A stretch of DNA of 62,235 nucleotides, taken from NCBI GenBank assembly GCA_020630775.1, contig JAHDIN010000016.1:1211-63445 (forward strand), read 5' to 3'. Positions 33,581 to 43,234 of this stretch are shown here, piece after piece. The stretch comes from Saprospiraceae bacterium (GTDB taxonomy: Bacteria; Bacteroidota; Bacteroidia; Chitinophagales; Saprospiraceae). The notes beneath the pieces are model-generated. The model saw only the letters and a program-made list of their open reading frames with translations, was not told the origin of the DNA and did not search any database. A program made the position numbers and the translations under genes. Position 1 is the stretch's first letter. Each line of letters opens with the position of its first letter.

Positions 33581-36500
33581 TTAAATTTGCAACATCTTCT
33601 TGGTCATTTCAAATTCGTTAGTTTTTAACTTGTAGAATAAGGGACCGCTTGAATTAATTAGTTGTTCTTTGCGGACAGTAAGGTTATTTCTACCCTTCTC
33701 GTAATAATTTGTTGTATTGAAAACAATACGACCTGCCATGTCATAGATAGTTATCTCCGCATAAGTACTCTTATTTAAATCAAATGCGATTTGTGTCTCA
33801 GTAATAAATGGATTCGGCGAATTTTGATAAAGCGTATTCGCATACATTGCTTGTCCATCTATCGTTCTAAATTGTGCATTTATCTTCTCAAAAGAATCAT
33901 TAACATACGCTTCTATAGATGTCACATCATTGGTCATTTGAATCATCTCAGACAAACGTCCATTTTCCTTTGCAACGACATTCATTACAAATAAGACATT
34001 GCCATCTTCAACGGAAACCGCCTCCTGATTATACCAACTCATTGTAGTCGTACTTTCTTTAGGTTGACCATAAGACCCTTCTTGGACATTAATGCCTTCA
34101 GCTATTATAGATTCAATTGACATCTTTTCTGACTCAATAGTAAATTGAAAACCTAAAACTTCATCGAATGATTTTGCAAAAACAGGAACTTGATATCTCT
34201 GTCCTTTGATAAGCAATTGTTCTTGAACTTCAAAAGTCAAGTAATCGTTGGAACGAAAATCAATATCCGCTTGAGCAAAATTACTAACAACATCTCCACT
34301 TACGTCTCCATATTTTACAGCCACAAAATTCAAGTCGTCTACATCCTCACCAAGCTTGGTAAGGACAATTCTATTATTGATCTTATCAGGGTATGTTGAA
34401 TCATATCCTTTAGCATTGTCTATGAAATCCCAACTTAAACCGTTAGGTGTTTCATCAGTAATCCCAAGGATGAGTTTTCGAAGTTCAAAAATATCTAACG
34501 CTGTGATATCATTAGATTTATTGACATCAGCAGCAAGCATCTTAAATTCTGAATCTAATCGATCACGTCCTAATATGTGTCTTTGGATGATTAATAAATC
34601 TAAAGTACTTACTCCATTCAAATAGTCATTATTCTTTTCTGCTCGAATAGAATAATCAAACTCACCAATTAAATTATTGAATCCATATTCCCCGTTTTCA
34701 GTCGTCATATATTCTTGTTGAAAATCTGGCTCATCACTTTCTAGTGTGAGCATCACCTCTTCTACAGCAGCACCAGATTCTGTTTGGACTAATCCTCTAA
34801 GACTTAACATTTCGTCATTATCACACGTACCAAAAAGTCGAATCTCATCTAAATCCCAAGCATTCACCTGTGCTCCATTTCCAACTGTGCAGTATCCAAG
34901 CAATTGGACAGACAATACGCCGGTACCATCTATAATGATATCCTCGTTGCTCAAATCAAAAGACTCAAGTGTCCATCCATTCGTCGTTGGATTGTCTTCT
35001 GAACGATATACTTCAACGCCATTCAGCAAAATTCTAACACCGTACAATGTTGGGTAGTTATTTAGACCTGAAGGTCCTGCGATCCAATCAAACATAGTTG
35101 GCGCTTTCTCATAAAACTCTAATCTTGAAATTTTAGCCGCATCATTAGTTGATCCAATTTCAACATTAAAGACAACAGCACTTTCGCTTGTCGGATTATA
35201 CGTACAGTTATTCATTGAACTCACACACATTGCAGGAGAGCTCATTATACCTGGGGTACAAGAATGACCATTTATTTCAGGATTCATTCTAAACACATTA
35301 CTCGCACTCACATTTGCACAGGATAATAACTCTGGATAAGCAGGAGCAAATTCAGAATAATCTGTATTAGAGCTATTAGATGCGAATGAAGCACATTCAT
35401 TTAAACTATAATAGACTATAGAAACTTCTTCTGGATTTACATTATCATCTGGTCTGCAATCTGCCAAATATACCGCTGAGGCACCTTGGAAAAAATCATT
35501 GGTTTGTGGAGCAAAATTTCCACCAGATGTTGGCACATCAAATGTCAAAAATCTACCTCCATTATTTGCTCTCTCTGCTACATAAACCAATCCACCGTCA
35601 TGATCATAAGAAATATCGACAGGGTTTCCTAAAGAAGTTGCAGGACCTGCAATACGAATTTGCTCCGCCGCCGTAACTGTATTATCTGCCGCTGCAGATG
35701 TCCAATTATTGACGATAACCACAGCACCGTCATCTGCAACAGCGCCGCTGCCCACATCAGTCAAGACCATGACATCTTCAAACATATTATAATCAATGCC
35801 GTGCGTTCTGACCAAACCATCTATAGTCACAACTTCAGTTGGTGTAGCCATTTGATTATTTCCTAGAAAGTTTCTAAAAATCGCTACATCAGAAGAGTTA
35901 TCAACGATAGCATATAAGTCATTAGCAGCTGCAACCATCCCCCATAAATTAATATTGGTATTCACAATTTTGTCAAGGGTGATGCTTGTCGGTGAAGCAT
36001 CATAAATAACAAATCTGTTTACTTGTCCATTAGCTGCATTGGCGTCTTGCGCTACAATAATTTTGTTATTCAAAAAAGCTATTTCACGTCCATTAGTAAA
36101 ATCTGAACTTGATGTTGCTGTTAACTGAGGCGCACCATTATTACTTAAGCTTGACCTTACATTACTGTAAGCATTGACTACATTATCAGATCTATTTAAT
36201 TGATAAAGTACGTCACTAGCTTCATCGTAATAGATACCATCAGCATCATTTCCTGCAGCATCGAAAGTGCTCATACTAGAAGCCGTCTCATTAACACCGT
36301 AAAGACCAACCTTACCAGAATTATTACTTGATACGAATACTTTGACATCTGGATTTTGTAAAGGTGGTGCATTTCTAAAATACAATTCACCACTACATTC
36401 ACCCGTTCCGCTATGCGGTTGAGCCAGGTAAGGGAATGAAGCTGTAAATGCTTTATCGTTAGTTTCTACGCCCGTTGTATATGTAAGTACATCAAGTAAG

Positions 36501-38119
36501 TCTTGAGTCACAGGGCTTGGAGAGCTATTCGGATCATAGTCATCATACCACAAACCAATAGCTGCTAATACAACTCCAGATACCGCTTGTAACTCAATTC
36601 TAGTTACATCATCTTCTAGTCTTCTTCCATTTGGAAATCCATCCATATTTGGAATAAATTCCAAGTCTGCAGTCTCATTAAAAGGCGCCACTGTTAGTCC
36701 AATTGCCGCGGCCTGAATCAAGCCTAGCGAACTAAAGTTAGCGTCATCTCTTGGTGTAGCAGGTACAGCCATATTTAATCTCAACATATCTCCACCATTA
36801 GGTAGAAAATTATTGACAAAAGGTTTACCACTAGCTAGAGGGTTGCCATTCTTACCAGTTGCTAATTGATAAGGTATCACATTAGGTACACCCGTATGAA
36901 AAGCAGGCCATAAATCAACGGATCTAGGCTTACCAGGTGCAGGCAATAAGAGCCCGCCAAACACATTATCATCGAGAGCTGTACCATCCAAAGCGGGATC
37001 CCCTTTCAAGCCATATAGACCATCCGCACCGTTTGAAAAATCAAAAGCGCCTAAGGATGCTGTTTGAATTCTTAATGCACTAAATGCTGGGACAGCACCT
37101 CCAAACTGATCATCGTCCATATAGAGCGCTAATTCCGGATTATAGAAAAACTCATCTAATGTCGTTTCAGAAATTTCATCATAGGGAGAAATTCTATTCC
37201 AAAAATCTTTTTGTCCAACAGGTATAACTGCCTCATTTGTTAATGGCATACCCAATCTCGATACTTGAACCCAATCGCCAGAAACAGAAGGATTATCTGA
37301 TGAGCTAAGTGTAGTCATAGCTGGACGACTTGCAGAAGCCCAAACACCGATTACATAATCTGAATCCAAAATAGAGGTTGGATTAGCCGGAGCCCCTGAT
37401 TTCAATAAAGTAGAAATAGGCACCTGAATTGCTATAGCACTGACATTGTAACAAGCCAACCCATCATCAGGTATACCTGCTTGTCTAGGTGCATCACCCA
37501 AATCAAAAATACCAGCTAGGTCAACGTAAAAAGGATCATCAGTTGGACCAGCAAAAACACGTTCGCCAGTTGAAGACATCGTGATGGCATTATTAAATAA
37601 GGTATTATAGTCAGTATTCAGCCCTGCTGCTCCTTCTATAGAGCGTGGGCCGATATTATTAGGCGGCACAATACCATTCGTTATAATAGCTTGAAAGGTA
37701 TTACCTCCATCGATACTTCTTTCTAAAGTATATGTCGCTTTCTGATTTTGCTGACCCAAACGAATATTAAAAAAAGTCGTAGGATCTTCATTTGTAATAT
37801 CAAATGTAAATCGATAGATAATTTCATCACCAGGTACGGCGGCATCATTATCTACGTGTATTTCATATCTTATATTTTCACCAAAAGTGTAGTAGTTAGG
37901 ACCCCCTTGAGGTAATTGTAAGGGTACATAAGTCGCTATAATTGTGATCATATTTGGATCATCAGGACTCTTAAATGCATACAGATCTACATTATCTGCT
38001 AAAGGGTCATTTGAAATAAGTGGCGCTTCTCTGTGACTACTACTAAAAATTCCTGACACACTTAATAACAATGCGACCAGTACTAGTGCGTACTTATTTA
38101 TATAGATTAAATTTTTCAT
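33581..38119 (-). CDS. giant DUF4331 protein with propeller, dockerin, cohesin-like and T9SS domains
   Basis: The 1512-aa secreted protein begins with a signal peptide (1-27, ending SSS), then a DUF4331 domain (about 28-560; SSHREAPLISNDPLADNVDL at its start). A beta-propeller-like region (about 585-895) and a beta-sandwich with several cysteines (about 905-1110) follow. Next come a carboxypeptidase-regulatory-like domain, a dockerin-like pair of helices (about 1155-1215; AADVNKSNDITALDIFELRK), a cohesin-like segment (about 1260-1400) and a C-terminal T9SS domain (about 1430-1512; NSPNPFITETQIAFDL). Its first ~560 residues are nearly identical to the next gene's product. DUF4331 is uncharacterised. 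Dockerin/cohesin calls are from short motifs. Confidence 0.82.
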   Translation of the reverse strand: MKNLIYINKYALVLVALLLSVSGIFSSSHREAPLISNDPLADNVDLYAFKSPDDPNMITIIATYVPLQLPQGGPNYYTFGENIRYEIHVDNDAAVPGDEIIYRFTFDITNEDPTTFFNIRLGQQNQKATYTLERSIDGGNTFQAIITNGIVPPNNIGPRSIEGAAGLNTDYNTLFNNAITMSSTGERVFAGPTDDPFYVDLAGIFDLGDAPRQAGIPDDGLACYNVSAIAIQVPISTLLKSGAPANPTSILDSDYVIGVWASASRPAMTTLSSSDNPSVSGDWVQVSRLGMPLTNEAVIPVGQKDFWNRISPYDEISETTLDEFFYNPELALYMDDDQFGGAVPAFSALRIQTASLGAFDFSNGADGLYGLKGDPALDGTALDDNVFGGLLLPAPGKPRSVDLWPAFHTGVPNVIPYQLATGKNGNPLASGKPFVNNFLPNGGDMLRLNMAVPATPRDDANFSSLGLIQAAAIGLTVAPFNETADLEFIPNMDGFPNGRRLEDDVTRIELQAVSGVVLAAIGLWYDDYDPNSSPSPVTQDLLDVLTYTTGVETNDKAFTASFPYLAQPHSGTGECSGELYFRNAPPLQNPDVKVFVSSNNSGKVGLYGVNETASSMSTFDAAGNDADGIYYDEASDVLYQLNRSDNVVNAYSNVRSSLSNNGAPQLTATSSSDFTNGREIAFLNNKIIVAQDANAANGQVNRFVIYDASPTSITLDKIVNTNINLWGMVAAANDLYAIVDNSSDVAIFRNFLGNNQMATPTEVVTIDGLVRTHGIDYNMFEDVMVLTDVGSGAVADDGAVVIVNNWTSAAADNTVTAAEQIRIAGPATSLGNPVDISYDHDGGLVYVAERANNGGRFLTFDVPTSGGNFAPQTNDFFQGASAVYLADCRPDDNVNPEEVSIVYYSLNECASFASNSSNTDYSEFAPAYPELLSCANVSASNVFRMNPEINGHSCTPGIMSSPAMCVSSMNNCTYNPTSESAVVFNVEIGSTNDAAKISRLEFYEKAPTMFDWIAGPSGLNNYPTLYGVRILLNGVEVYRSEDNPTTNGWTLESFDLSNEDIIIDGTGVLSVQLLGYCTVGNGAQVNAWDLDEIRLFGTCDNDEMLSLRGLVQTESGAAVEEVMLTLESDEPDFQQEYMTTENGEYGFNNLIGEFDYSIRAEKNNDYLNGVSTLDLLIIQRHILGRDRLDSEFKMLAADVNKSNDITALDIFELRKLILGITDETPNGLSWDFIDNAKGYDSTYPDKINNRIVLTKLGEDVDDLNFVAVKYGDVSGDVVSNFAQADIDFRSNDYLTFEVQEQLLIKGQRYQVPVFAKSFDEVLGFQFTIESEKMSIESIIAEGINVQEGSYGQPKESTTTMSWYNQEAVSVEDGNVLFVMNVVAKENGRLSEMIQMTNDVTSIEAYVNDSFEKINAQFRTIDGQAMYANTLYQNSPNPFITETQIAFDLNKSTYAEITIYDMAGRIVFNTTNYYEKGRNNLTVRKEQLINSSGPLFYKLKTNEFEMTKKMLQI

Positions 38120-38152
38120 ATTAATGCTTTATTTTTTATTGTTATTAAATGC

Positions 38153-39904
38153 TTATTGTCTTACTTCTGTCCCTCTCCATGGCATGGCCAAATAAGGAAA
38201 GCTATTTGTAAAAGGTGCATCATTCGTTTCCACACCTGTAGTATAAGTCAATACATCTAATAAATCTTGAGTAACTGGACTTGGAGAACTGCTTGGATCA
38301 AAATCATCATACCACAGCCCTATTGCAGCTAAAACAACTCCAGAAACAGCTTGAAGTTCGATTCGTGTAACATCATCTTCTAGTCTTCTTCCATTAGGGA
38401 ATCCATCCATATTTGGTATAAATTCCAAATCAGCTGTTTGATTAAATGGTGCTACCGTTAAGCCAATAGCTGCAGCCTGAATTAATCCTAGAGAACTAAA
38501 ATTAGGATCATTTCTAGGTGTAGGTGGTACCGCCATATTTAATCTTAACATATCGCCACCATTAGGTAAGAAGTTGTTTACGAAGGGTTTACCCGCTGCT
38601 AAAGGATTTCCATCTTTTCCAGTAGCCAATTGATAAGGAATAACATTAGGCACACCTGTGTGAAAAGCAGGCCATAAATCAACGGCTCTCGGTTTTCCCG
38701 CAGCAGGTAATAATAAGGTACCAAAAACATTATCATCTAATGCTGTACCAGCCAATGCCGGATCTCCTTTCAACCCAAAGAGTCCATCTGCTCCATTTGA
38801 AAAATCAAAGGCTCCTAAAGAAGACGTTTGTATACGTAAGGCACTGAATGCTGGGACGGCCCCTCCAAACTGATCATCATCCATATATAAAGCCAGCTCT
38901 GGATTATAAAAATATTCATCCATAGTTGTTTCTGAAATCTCATCATAAGGTGTTATTCTATTCCAAAAATCTTTTTGACCGATAGGAATAACTGCCTCAT
39001 TGGTAAGTGGCATACCTAATCTAGATACCTGTACCCAATCGCCGCTATATACTGGATCTGAAGTAGCGCTTAAAGTCTTGATAGCTGGACGACTTGATGA
39101 AGCCCAAACACCTATGACATAATCAGGATCTAATATATTTGAAGGTGTAGTTGCTGCTCCATTTTTTAATAGAGTCGTTATTGGAATTTGCAATGCCAAT
39201 GAGTGTACATTGAATTTAGCCAAACCATCTCTTGGACCACTGTTTTGTCTTTGAGCATCTCCCAAATCAAAAATAGATCCTAAATCAACAAAAAATGGAT
39301 CATCTGTAGGTCCCGCAAAAACACGTTCACCTGTGCTCGCCGTCGTAACAGCACTTGAAAATAATGATGCATAGCTTTGATTTAACCCAGCACCACCTTC
39401 TATTGAACGTGGGCCAATATTAGGGGGAGGCACAGGACCATCGCTTACTATTGTTGTAAAGGTATTACCACCATCAGTACTGCGCTCAAGCGTATAAGTA
39501 GCCTTTAAATTTTGTTGGTTGAGCCTTATATTGAAGAATGTTGTAGGATCTTCGTTGGTTAAGTTGAAAGTAAATCTGTAAGTGATTTCGTCTCCAGGGA
39601 TGGAGGCGTCATTATCGATATGAATTTCATATCGTATATTTTCCCCAAAAGTGTAATAATTAGGCCCTCCATAAGGAACTTCGCCAGGAATATAGCTTGC
39701 AATAATAGTAATTGTGTTTGGGTCATCAGGACTTCGAAATGCATACAAATCTGTATTGTCAGCCAAAGGGTCTCCAGAAATTAATGGAGCTTCTCTATGA
39801 CTTGAAGCGTATGCATCTGTAACACAAAATAGACAGCCAAAAATCATTAAAAGCATGAAACTTTTAATTCCATTGGCACTAAAATAAGTTTTAGATTTTT
39901 CCAT
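38153..39904 (-). CDS. DUF4331 protein without C-terminal extensions
   Basis: The 583-aa protein has a signal peptide (about 1-34, ending AYAS) and one DUF4331 domain filling the rest (SSHREAPLISGDPLADNTDLY; GNWVQVSRLGMPLTNEAVIP-type core; EDDVTRIELQAVSGVVLAAIG near the end). It stops at the point (PYLAMPWRGTEVRQ) where the paralogue downstream carries on into its propeller. Without a T9SS domain it should remain in the periplasm or leave by another route. The two genes are 33 nt apart and form an operon that arose by duplication; this copy is the first. Confidence 0.85.
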   Translation of the reverse strand: MEKSKTYFSANGIKSFMLLMIFGCLFCVTDAYASSHREAPLISGDPLADNTDLYAFRSPDDPNTITIIASYIPGEVPYGGPNYYTFGENIRYEIHIDNDASIPGDEITYRFTFNLTNEDPTTFFNIRLNQQNLKATYTLERSTDGGNTFTTIVSDGPVPPPNIGPRSIEGGAGLNQSYASLFSSAVTTASTGERVFAGPTDDPFFVDLGSIFDLGDAQRQNSGPRDGLAKFNVHSLALQIPITTLLKNGAATTPSNILDPDYVIGVWASSSRPAIKTLSATSDPVYSGDWVQVSRLGMPLTNEAVIPIGQKDFWNRITPYDEISETTMDEYFYNPELALYMDDDQFGGAVPAFSALRIQTSSLGAFDFSNGADGLFGLKGDPALAGTALDDNVFGTLLLPAAGKPRAVDLWPAFHTGVPNVIPYQLATGKDGNPLAAGKPFVNNFLPNGGDMLRLNMAVPPTPRNDPNFSSLGLIQAAAIGLTVAPFNQTADLEFIPNMDGFPNGRRLEDDVTRIELQAVSGVVLAAIGLWYDDFDPSSSPSPVTQDLLDVLTYTTGVETNDAPFTNSFPYLAMPWRGTEVRQ

Positions 39905-40325
39905 GAAACATTATTTACTTGATATTATTATGAAATAATGGCCAGCTTTCTGACCTCAAATAAAGAATGCCATGTATAACATCTAATCAATACCCATCCC
40001 TAAACGAATGGGTAAAATGATAATAATCTTGATTAAGGAAAAATATAAACTTGGTACTGGATTACTAATTTAACAATTTTAAACTGATTTACACAATTTA
40101 ACATATTAGTATTATTATCAATATGTTGGGTATAGTTAAATACATCTTATATTATTAAAAACTGAGCCCTCTCCCGAAAGAGAGGGCCAGTACCAAGAAT
40201 ATCCCATACAAGACATCCTTAAACTTAACTAAATGAAGAATCTAGTATTCTTTTTAGTCATTGGTACTTCTATATACGGTTAGAATGGTCTGAGTGGATC
40301 ATCTATATTTTTCTCATGATCCACT
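39905..40325. other. divergent intergenic region with two hairpins and a tiny signal-peptide-like frame
   Basis: This 421-bp stretch separates the DUF4331 operon from the TPR lipoprotein. GCCCTCTC/GAGAGGGC (40166-40173 / 40180-40187) forms a GC-rich 8-bp stem with loop CCGAAA. A 16-codon frame at 40233-40283 reads MKNLVFFLVIGTSIYG, which looks like the start of a signal peptide. AGTGGATCAT/ATGATCCACT (40293-40302 / 40316-40325) forms a 10-bp stem ending 39 nt before the TPR start codon. Confidence 0.55.
40233..40283 (+). pseudogene. truncated signal-peptide remnant or leader peptide
   Basis: The 16-codon frame starts with ATG and ends with TAG. The product is hydrophobic with a Lys-Asn start, the form of an exported-protein N-terminus, and it stops before any mature part. 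It may be a decayed gene start or a short leader ahead of the hairpin at 40293-40325. Confidence 0.3.
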
Positions 40326-40364
40326 ATGGCATTATTACACGTATATCTAATTAAACAGACAGTT

Positions 40365-41603
40365 ATGATCCTCCGCGAATTAATTTCATCAAAGTGCTTT
40401 TTACTTATTCTCATATCAGCATTCATTATTTCATGTAAATCAGACCAGCGCACTTCAGAAATCAAAGAATCAACCTTTGAAGTACCAATCTTACTAGATC
40501 GGTCAGAAAAAATACGTTTAGGAAAAGAATGGGACTTTGTTCAAAACTTCTATAGCGAGCAAAAACAAGAATTATCAAAAAATTCAAAAAATTATGAGGC
40601 TGCGCTTAAGCTTAGTGAGTTATTTATAAAAGAAGCACGAGTAACAGGCGAACACGGACACTATTATCCGTCTGCGCTCAAATTACTCAATCACATACTC
40701 AACAATCACGATAAAGAAGACGATCTCAAGTATAGAGCAATCATAACTAAGGCAGGGGTGCAGCTATCACTTCATGAGTTTCAAGACGCATTAACAACGG
40801 CTAAAGCTGGCCTAAGTTTTAAAGTCCAAAATGCTCAGTTATATGGCGTTCTAACAGATTGCTATGTCGAATTGGGCGAATATGCAAAAGCTGTTGAAAC
40901 TGCAGATAAGATGGTTAATATAAAACCTGATATTAGATCCTATTCAAGGATTTCTTATTTAAGGGAAATCCATGGCGATGTGAAAGGCGCTCAGGAAGCA
41001 CTAACTTTAGCAATAAAATCAGGCTATCCTGGGACAGAAGAAACAGCTTGGGCCATGTTAACTCTTGGAGACCTATATATGGAATATGGCGAAATAGATA
41101 AGGCGGAAAAAATTTACTCAGAAATACTCGAACTCCGTCAAGACTACCCTTTCGCTATTTCCGCAAAAGGAAAAGTTGCCCATGAGAAAGGTCAACTAGA
41201 AAAAGCTAAACAACTTCAAAAAGAAGCGATGAACATAATACCTGAGGTGAGTTTCTATGTAGATCTAGTGAAAGTTCTCAAAGAAGAAAATAAAAAAGAT
41301 GAAGTCGATTCACTAATGGCAGAGATATTCTTAATGCTAGAAGATGATGTACAGGCCGGACACAATATGAATATGGAATACGCCAATATCCACCTAGAAA
41401 TCTATGGAGACCACGAAAAGGCATTATCCTTTATGAAAACTGAATTTGATAAAAGACCAAAAAATATTGACGTTAATAGAATGCTAGCTAAAATCTATGC
41501 CAGTTCCGGTAATAAATCGAAAGCTGAAGAGCATCTAGAAAAAGCGAAAATCACAAATTCTAAACATCCAGATTTAAAACTAATTGCAAAACTATTAAGT
41601 TAG
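40365..41603 (+). CDS. TPR lipoprotein
   Basis: From the ATG at 40365 the protein is 412 aa with a lipobox (FIISC, about residue 24). An upstream ATG at 40326 lies inside a hairpin and adds a non-signal-like leader, so I prefer 40365. Residues about 60-400 are TPR repeats (examples: AKAVETADKMVNIKPDIRSYSRISYL, YMEYGEIDKAEKIYSEILEL, KSKAEEHLEKAKITNSKHPDLK). It is likely a periplasmic or surface scaffold. It is divergent from the DUF4331 operon and may share regulation with it. Confidence 0.82.
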   Translation: MILRELISSKCFLLILISAFIISCKSDQRTSEIKESTFEVPILLDRSEKIRLGKEWDFVQNFYSEQKQELSKNSKNYEAALKLSELFIKEARVTGEHGHYYPSALKLLNHILNNHDKEDDLKYRAIITKAGVQLSLHEFQDALTTAKAGLSFKVQNAQLYGVLTDCYVELGEYAKAVETADKMVNIKPDIRSYSRISYLREIHGDVKGAQEALTLAIKSGYPGTEETAWAMLTLGDLYMEYGEIDKAEKIYSEILELRQDYPFAISAKGKVAHEKGQLEKAKQLQKEAMNIIPEVSFYVDLVKVLKEENKKDEVDSLMAEIFLMLEDDVQAGHNMNMEYANIHLEIYGDHEKALSFMKTEFDKRPKNIDVNRMLAKIYASSGNKSKAEEHLEKAKITNSKHPDLKLIAKLLS

Positions 41604-41624
41604 AGATTCGCTTAAATCAAGGTA

Positions 41625-41658
41625 ACAAGTCATAATTTCTGAAGAAGTTATGATTTGT
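41625..41658. terminator. bidirectional stem-loop between convergent genes
   Basis: ACAAGTCATAA (41625-41635) pairs with TTATGATTTGT (41648-41658, one G-T pair). The right arm includes the stop codon and last codons of the TetR-like gene. The A/T-only stem is of modest strength. Confidence 0.4.
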
Positions 41659-42331
41659 TATATCTGATCACCCCTCCAGCAAAATGATTAACCATCTTCT
41701 CTAAGGCGACTAAGTCATTTTCATCCTTGAGATTCGTTAACCTAGGCAAATGTTCTGCATAAAATACCTGGTTATTGATCATTTCAAAAAGTGTGGATCC
41801 TAAACTCTTGGCATATTTAAATTTTGGATTAATCTCTAAAATTATTTTCGCCAAACGACCAACCAATTCTTTATAGGGAATAAAGAATCCATATTTATTT
41901 TCTTCGTCTACTGTGGATATATGATAAGTCTTTGAGCTTTCCTTCATAATGATTTGAAACAAGAGGCTTTCGTTGATGTAATCTGTTAAAGTAGATTCAC
42001 GATTAGCATGAATCATACAATGAATGGCACGCTTTAATTTTTCATGCGGACTATCCACATTCATGGTTTGTAAATCAATAAGGTAAGTTACCCATTCACA
42101 ATACCAACAATTGAGATACAATAAAAGCAAATGCTTATTCTCGAAATAACGATATATCGAAACCTCAGCGGATGACATTTTAGTCCCCAATTTCTTAAAT
42201 GTGAATGCCTCAAAACCCAACTCATTGATTAATTCTACGGCATTTGACAATAAACGCCTTCCATATTTTGAATCCTGTGGATCTTTTAAGAATAGCTTTT
42301 CCGGTAGTTCAAACCGAAGTTTTAGAGACAT
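41648..42331 (-). CDS. TetR/AcrR-like regulator, paralogue 2
   Basis: The 227-aa protein has an N-terminal helix-turn-helix (about 20-75) with SNAVELINELGFEAFTFKKLG and the recognition helix SAEVSIYRYFENKH, plus a helical C-terminal domain. It matches the protein at 28206-28916 over its full length, including SSKTYHISTVDEENKYGFF against the paralogue's GTKAYHHKTVDTDNDYGFF. It is divergent from the carbonic-anhydrase lipoprotein and the exporter genes behind it, the usual arrangement for a local repressor. The 42332-42453 region holds candidate operators. Confidence 0.8.
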   Translation of the reverse strand: MSLKLRFELPEKLFLKDPQDSKYGRRLLSNAVELINELGFEAFTFKKLGTKMSSAEVSIYRYFENKHLLLLYLNCWYCEWVTYLIDLQTMNVDSPHEKLKRAIHCMIHANRESTLTDYINESLLFQIIMKESSKTYHISTVDEENKYGFFIPYKELVGRLAKIILEINPKFKYAKSLGSTLFEMINNQVFYAEHLPRLTNLKDENDLVALEKMVNHFAGGVIRYNKS

Positions 42332-42339
42332 TTCTAAAT

Positions 42340-42412
42340 TTTATTTAAATATAGTAACATTTATTTAAACATATAGTTTAGCTTCACGTTTAGTAAGTAA
42401 TACTAACATTTA
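42340..42412. promoter_or_regulatory. candidate TetR operators in the divergent promoter
   Basis: Two direct copies of TTTATTTAAA start at 42340 and 42360 (20 bp apart). TAGTAACATTTA (42352-42363), a near copy TACTAACATTTA (42401-42412) and AGTAATACTA (42396-42405) follow. TAGTAACATTT and AGTAATACTA also occur ahead of the sigma/TetR operon (27679-27709). Confidence 0.4.
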
Positions 42413-42453
42413 TGAATTATATTGCTAACAGGTCATTATTAACCGTAAAAATC

Positions 42454-43191
42454 ATGAAATACTCCTTCATTTCAATGACGCTTCTTATTGTTCTAGCATC
42501 TTGCCAAGAGCAGAAACCTACCCCAACAACTGAAAATCAAGACATTAAGTACACAGACCCCATTAAGTACTCAGGTTTAACTCATAATCAACACAAAAAT
42601 CTTAACCCAGACGATGCAATTAAATACCTCAAGACAGGTAATGCGCAGTTTGCCGAGGAACAAGTAACCACTAGAAGTCACGACATAGACCAAAGAAAGA
42701 ATACGGCTAGTCAGTATCCTTTTGCAACGGTGCTCTCTTGTTTCGATAGCAGAATACCTGTTGAGGATATATTCAACAAAGGAATTGGAGATCTTCTTGT
42801 TTTACGTGTAGCGGGAAATATTGTTAACCCAGAAATCCTTGGCTCAATGGAATACGGTGCTAAAGACTTAGGTTCAAAAGTGATTATGGTCTTAGGTCAT
42901 AAAAACTGTACTTCAGTGCAAAAAGCATTAGAAAAAGATACCGAAGGGAATGTTGCTTCAATTAGCATGCAATTAAAAGCTGCAGTCGCTATGGCCAAGA
43001 ATGCTTTTGGACCTAAAAGCGCCAATAACAAGGCCTATTACGAGGAAATCACTAAAACGAATGTGCAAAACTCCATGAGAGAGATCAGAAGGCAATCCCC
43101 TATCCTCGACAAGATGATTGCTAATGGTGAGATCAAATTAATAGGTGGTGTTTATGACATGAACACTGGACAAATAGAATATATAAACTAA
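42454..43191 (+). CDS. beta-class carbonic anhydrase, lipoprotein form
   Basis: From the ATG at 42454 the protein is 245 aa with a lipobox (VLASC). The beta-carbonic anhydrase fold shows all active-site landmarks: Cys96 with the Asp-Arg pair in SCFDSR, His149 and Cys152 in LGHKNC, and VLRVAGNIV between them. The enzyme interconverts CO2 and bicarbonate with Zn2+. A lipid anchor places it outside the cytoplasm, an uncommon site for this class. It is the first gene downstream of the divergent TetR-like promoter and lies 43 bp before the HPF-like gene, so it may lead the exporter operon. Confidence 0.9.
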   Translation: MKYSFISMTLLIVLASCQEQKPTPTTENQDIKYTDPIKYSGLTHNQHKNLNPDDAIKYLKTGNAQFAEEQVTTRSHDIDQRKNTASQYPFATVLSCFDSRIPVEDIFNKGIGDLLVLRVAGNIVNPEILGSMEYGAKDLGSKVIMVLGHKNCTSVQKALEKDTEGNVASISMQLKAAVAMAKNAFGPKSANNKAYYEEITKTNVQNSMREIRRQSPILDKMIANGEIKLIGGVYDMNTGQIEYIN

Positions 43192-43234
43192 TTGAAACCC
43201 AATTATTAAATTACAACTATCGAAACTTAAGCTA

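Noticed and set aside
38153..39904. Truncation (pseudogene) call for the shorter DUF4331 gene
   Set aside because: The frame is open from signal peptide to the end of the domain with a normal stop and close spacing to the next gene, so it looks like a complete single-domain protein.
40280..40465. 61-aa minus-strand frame opposite the TPR lipoprotein start
   Set aside because: It overlaps the lipoprotein's signal peptide region and a hairpin; no domain content.
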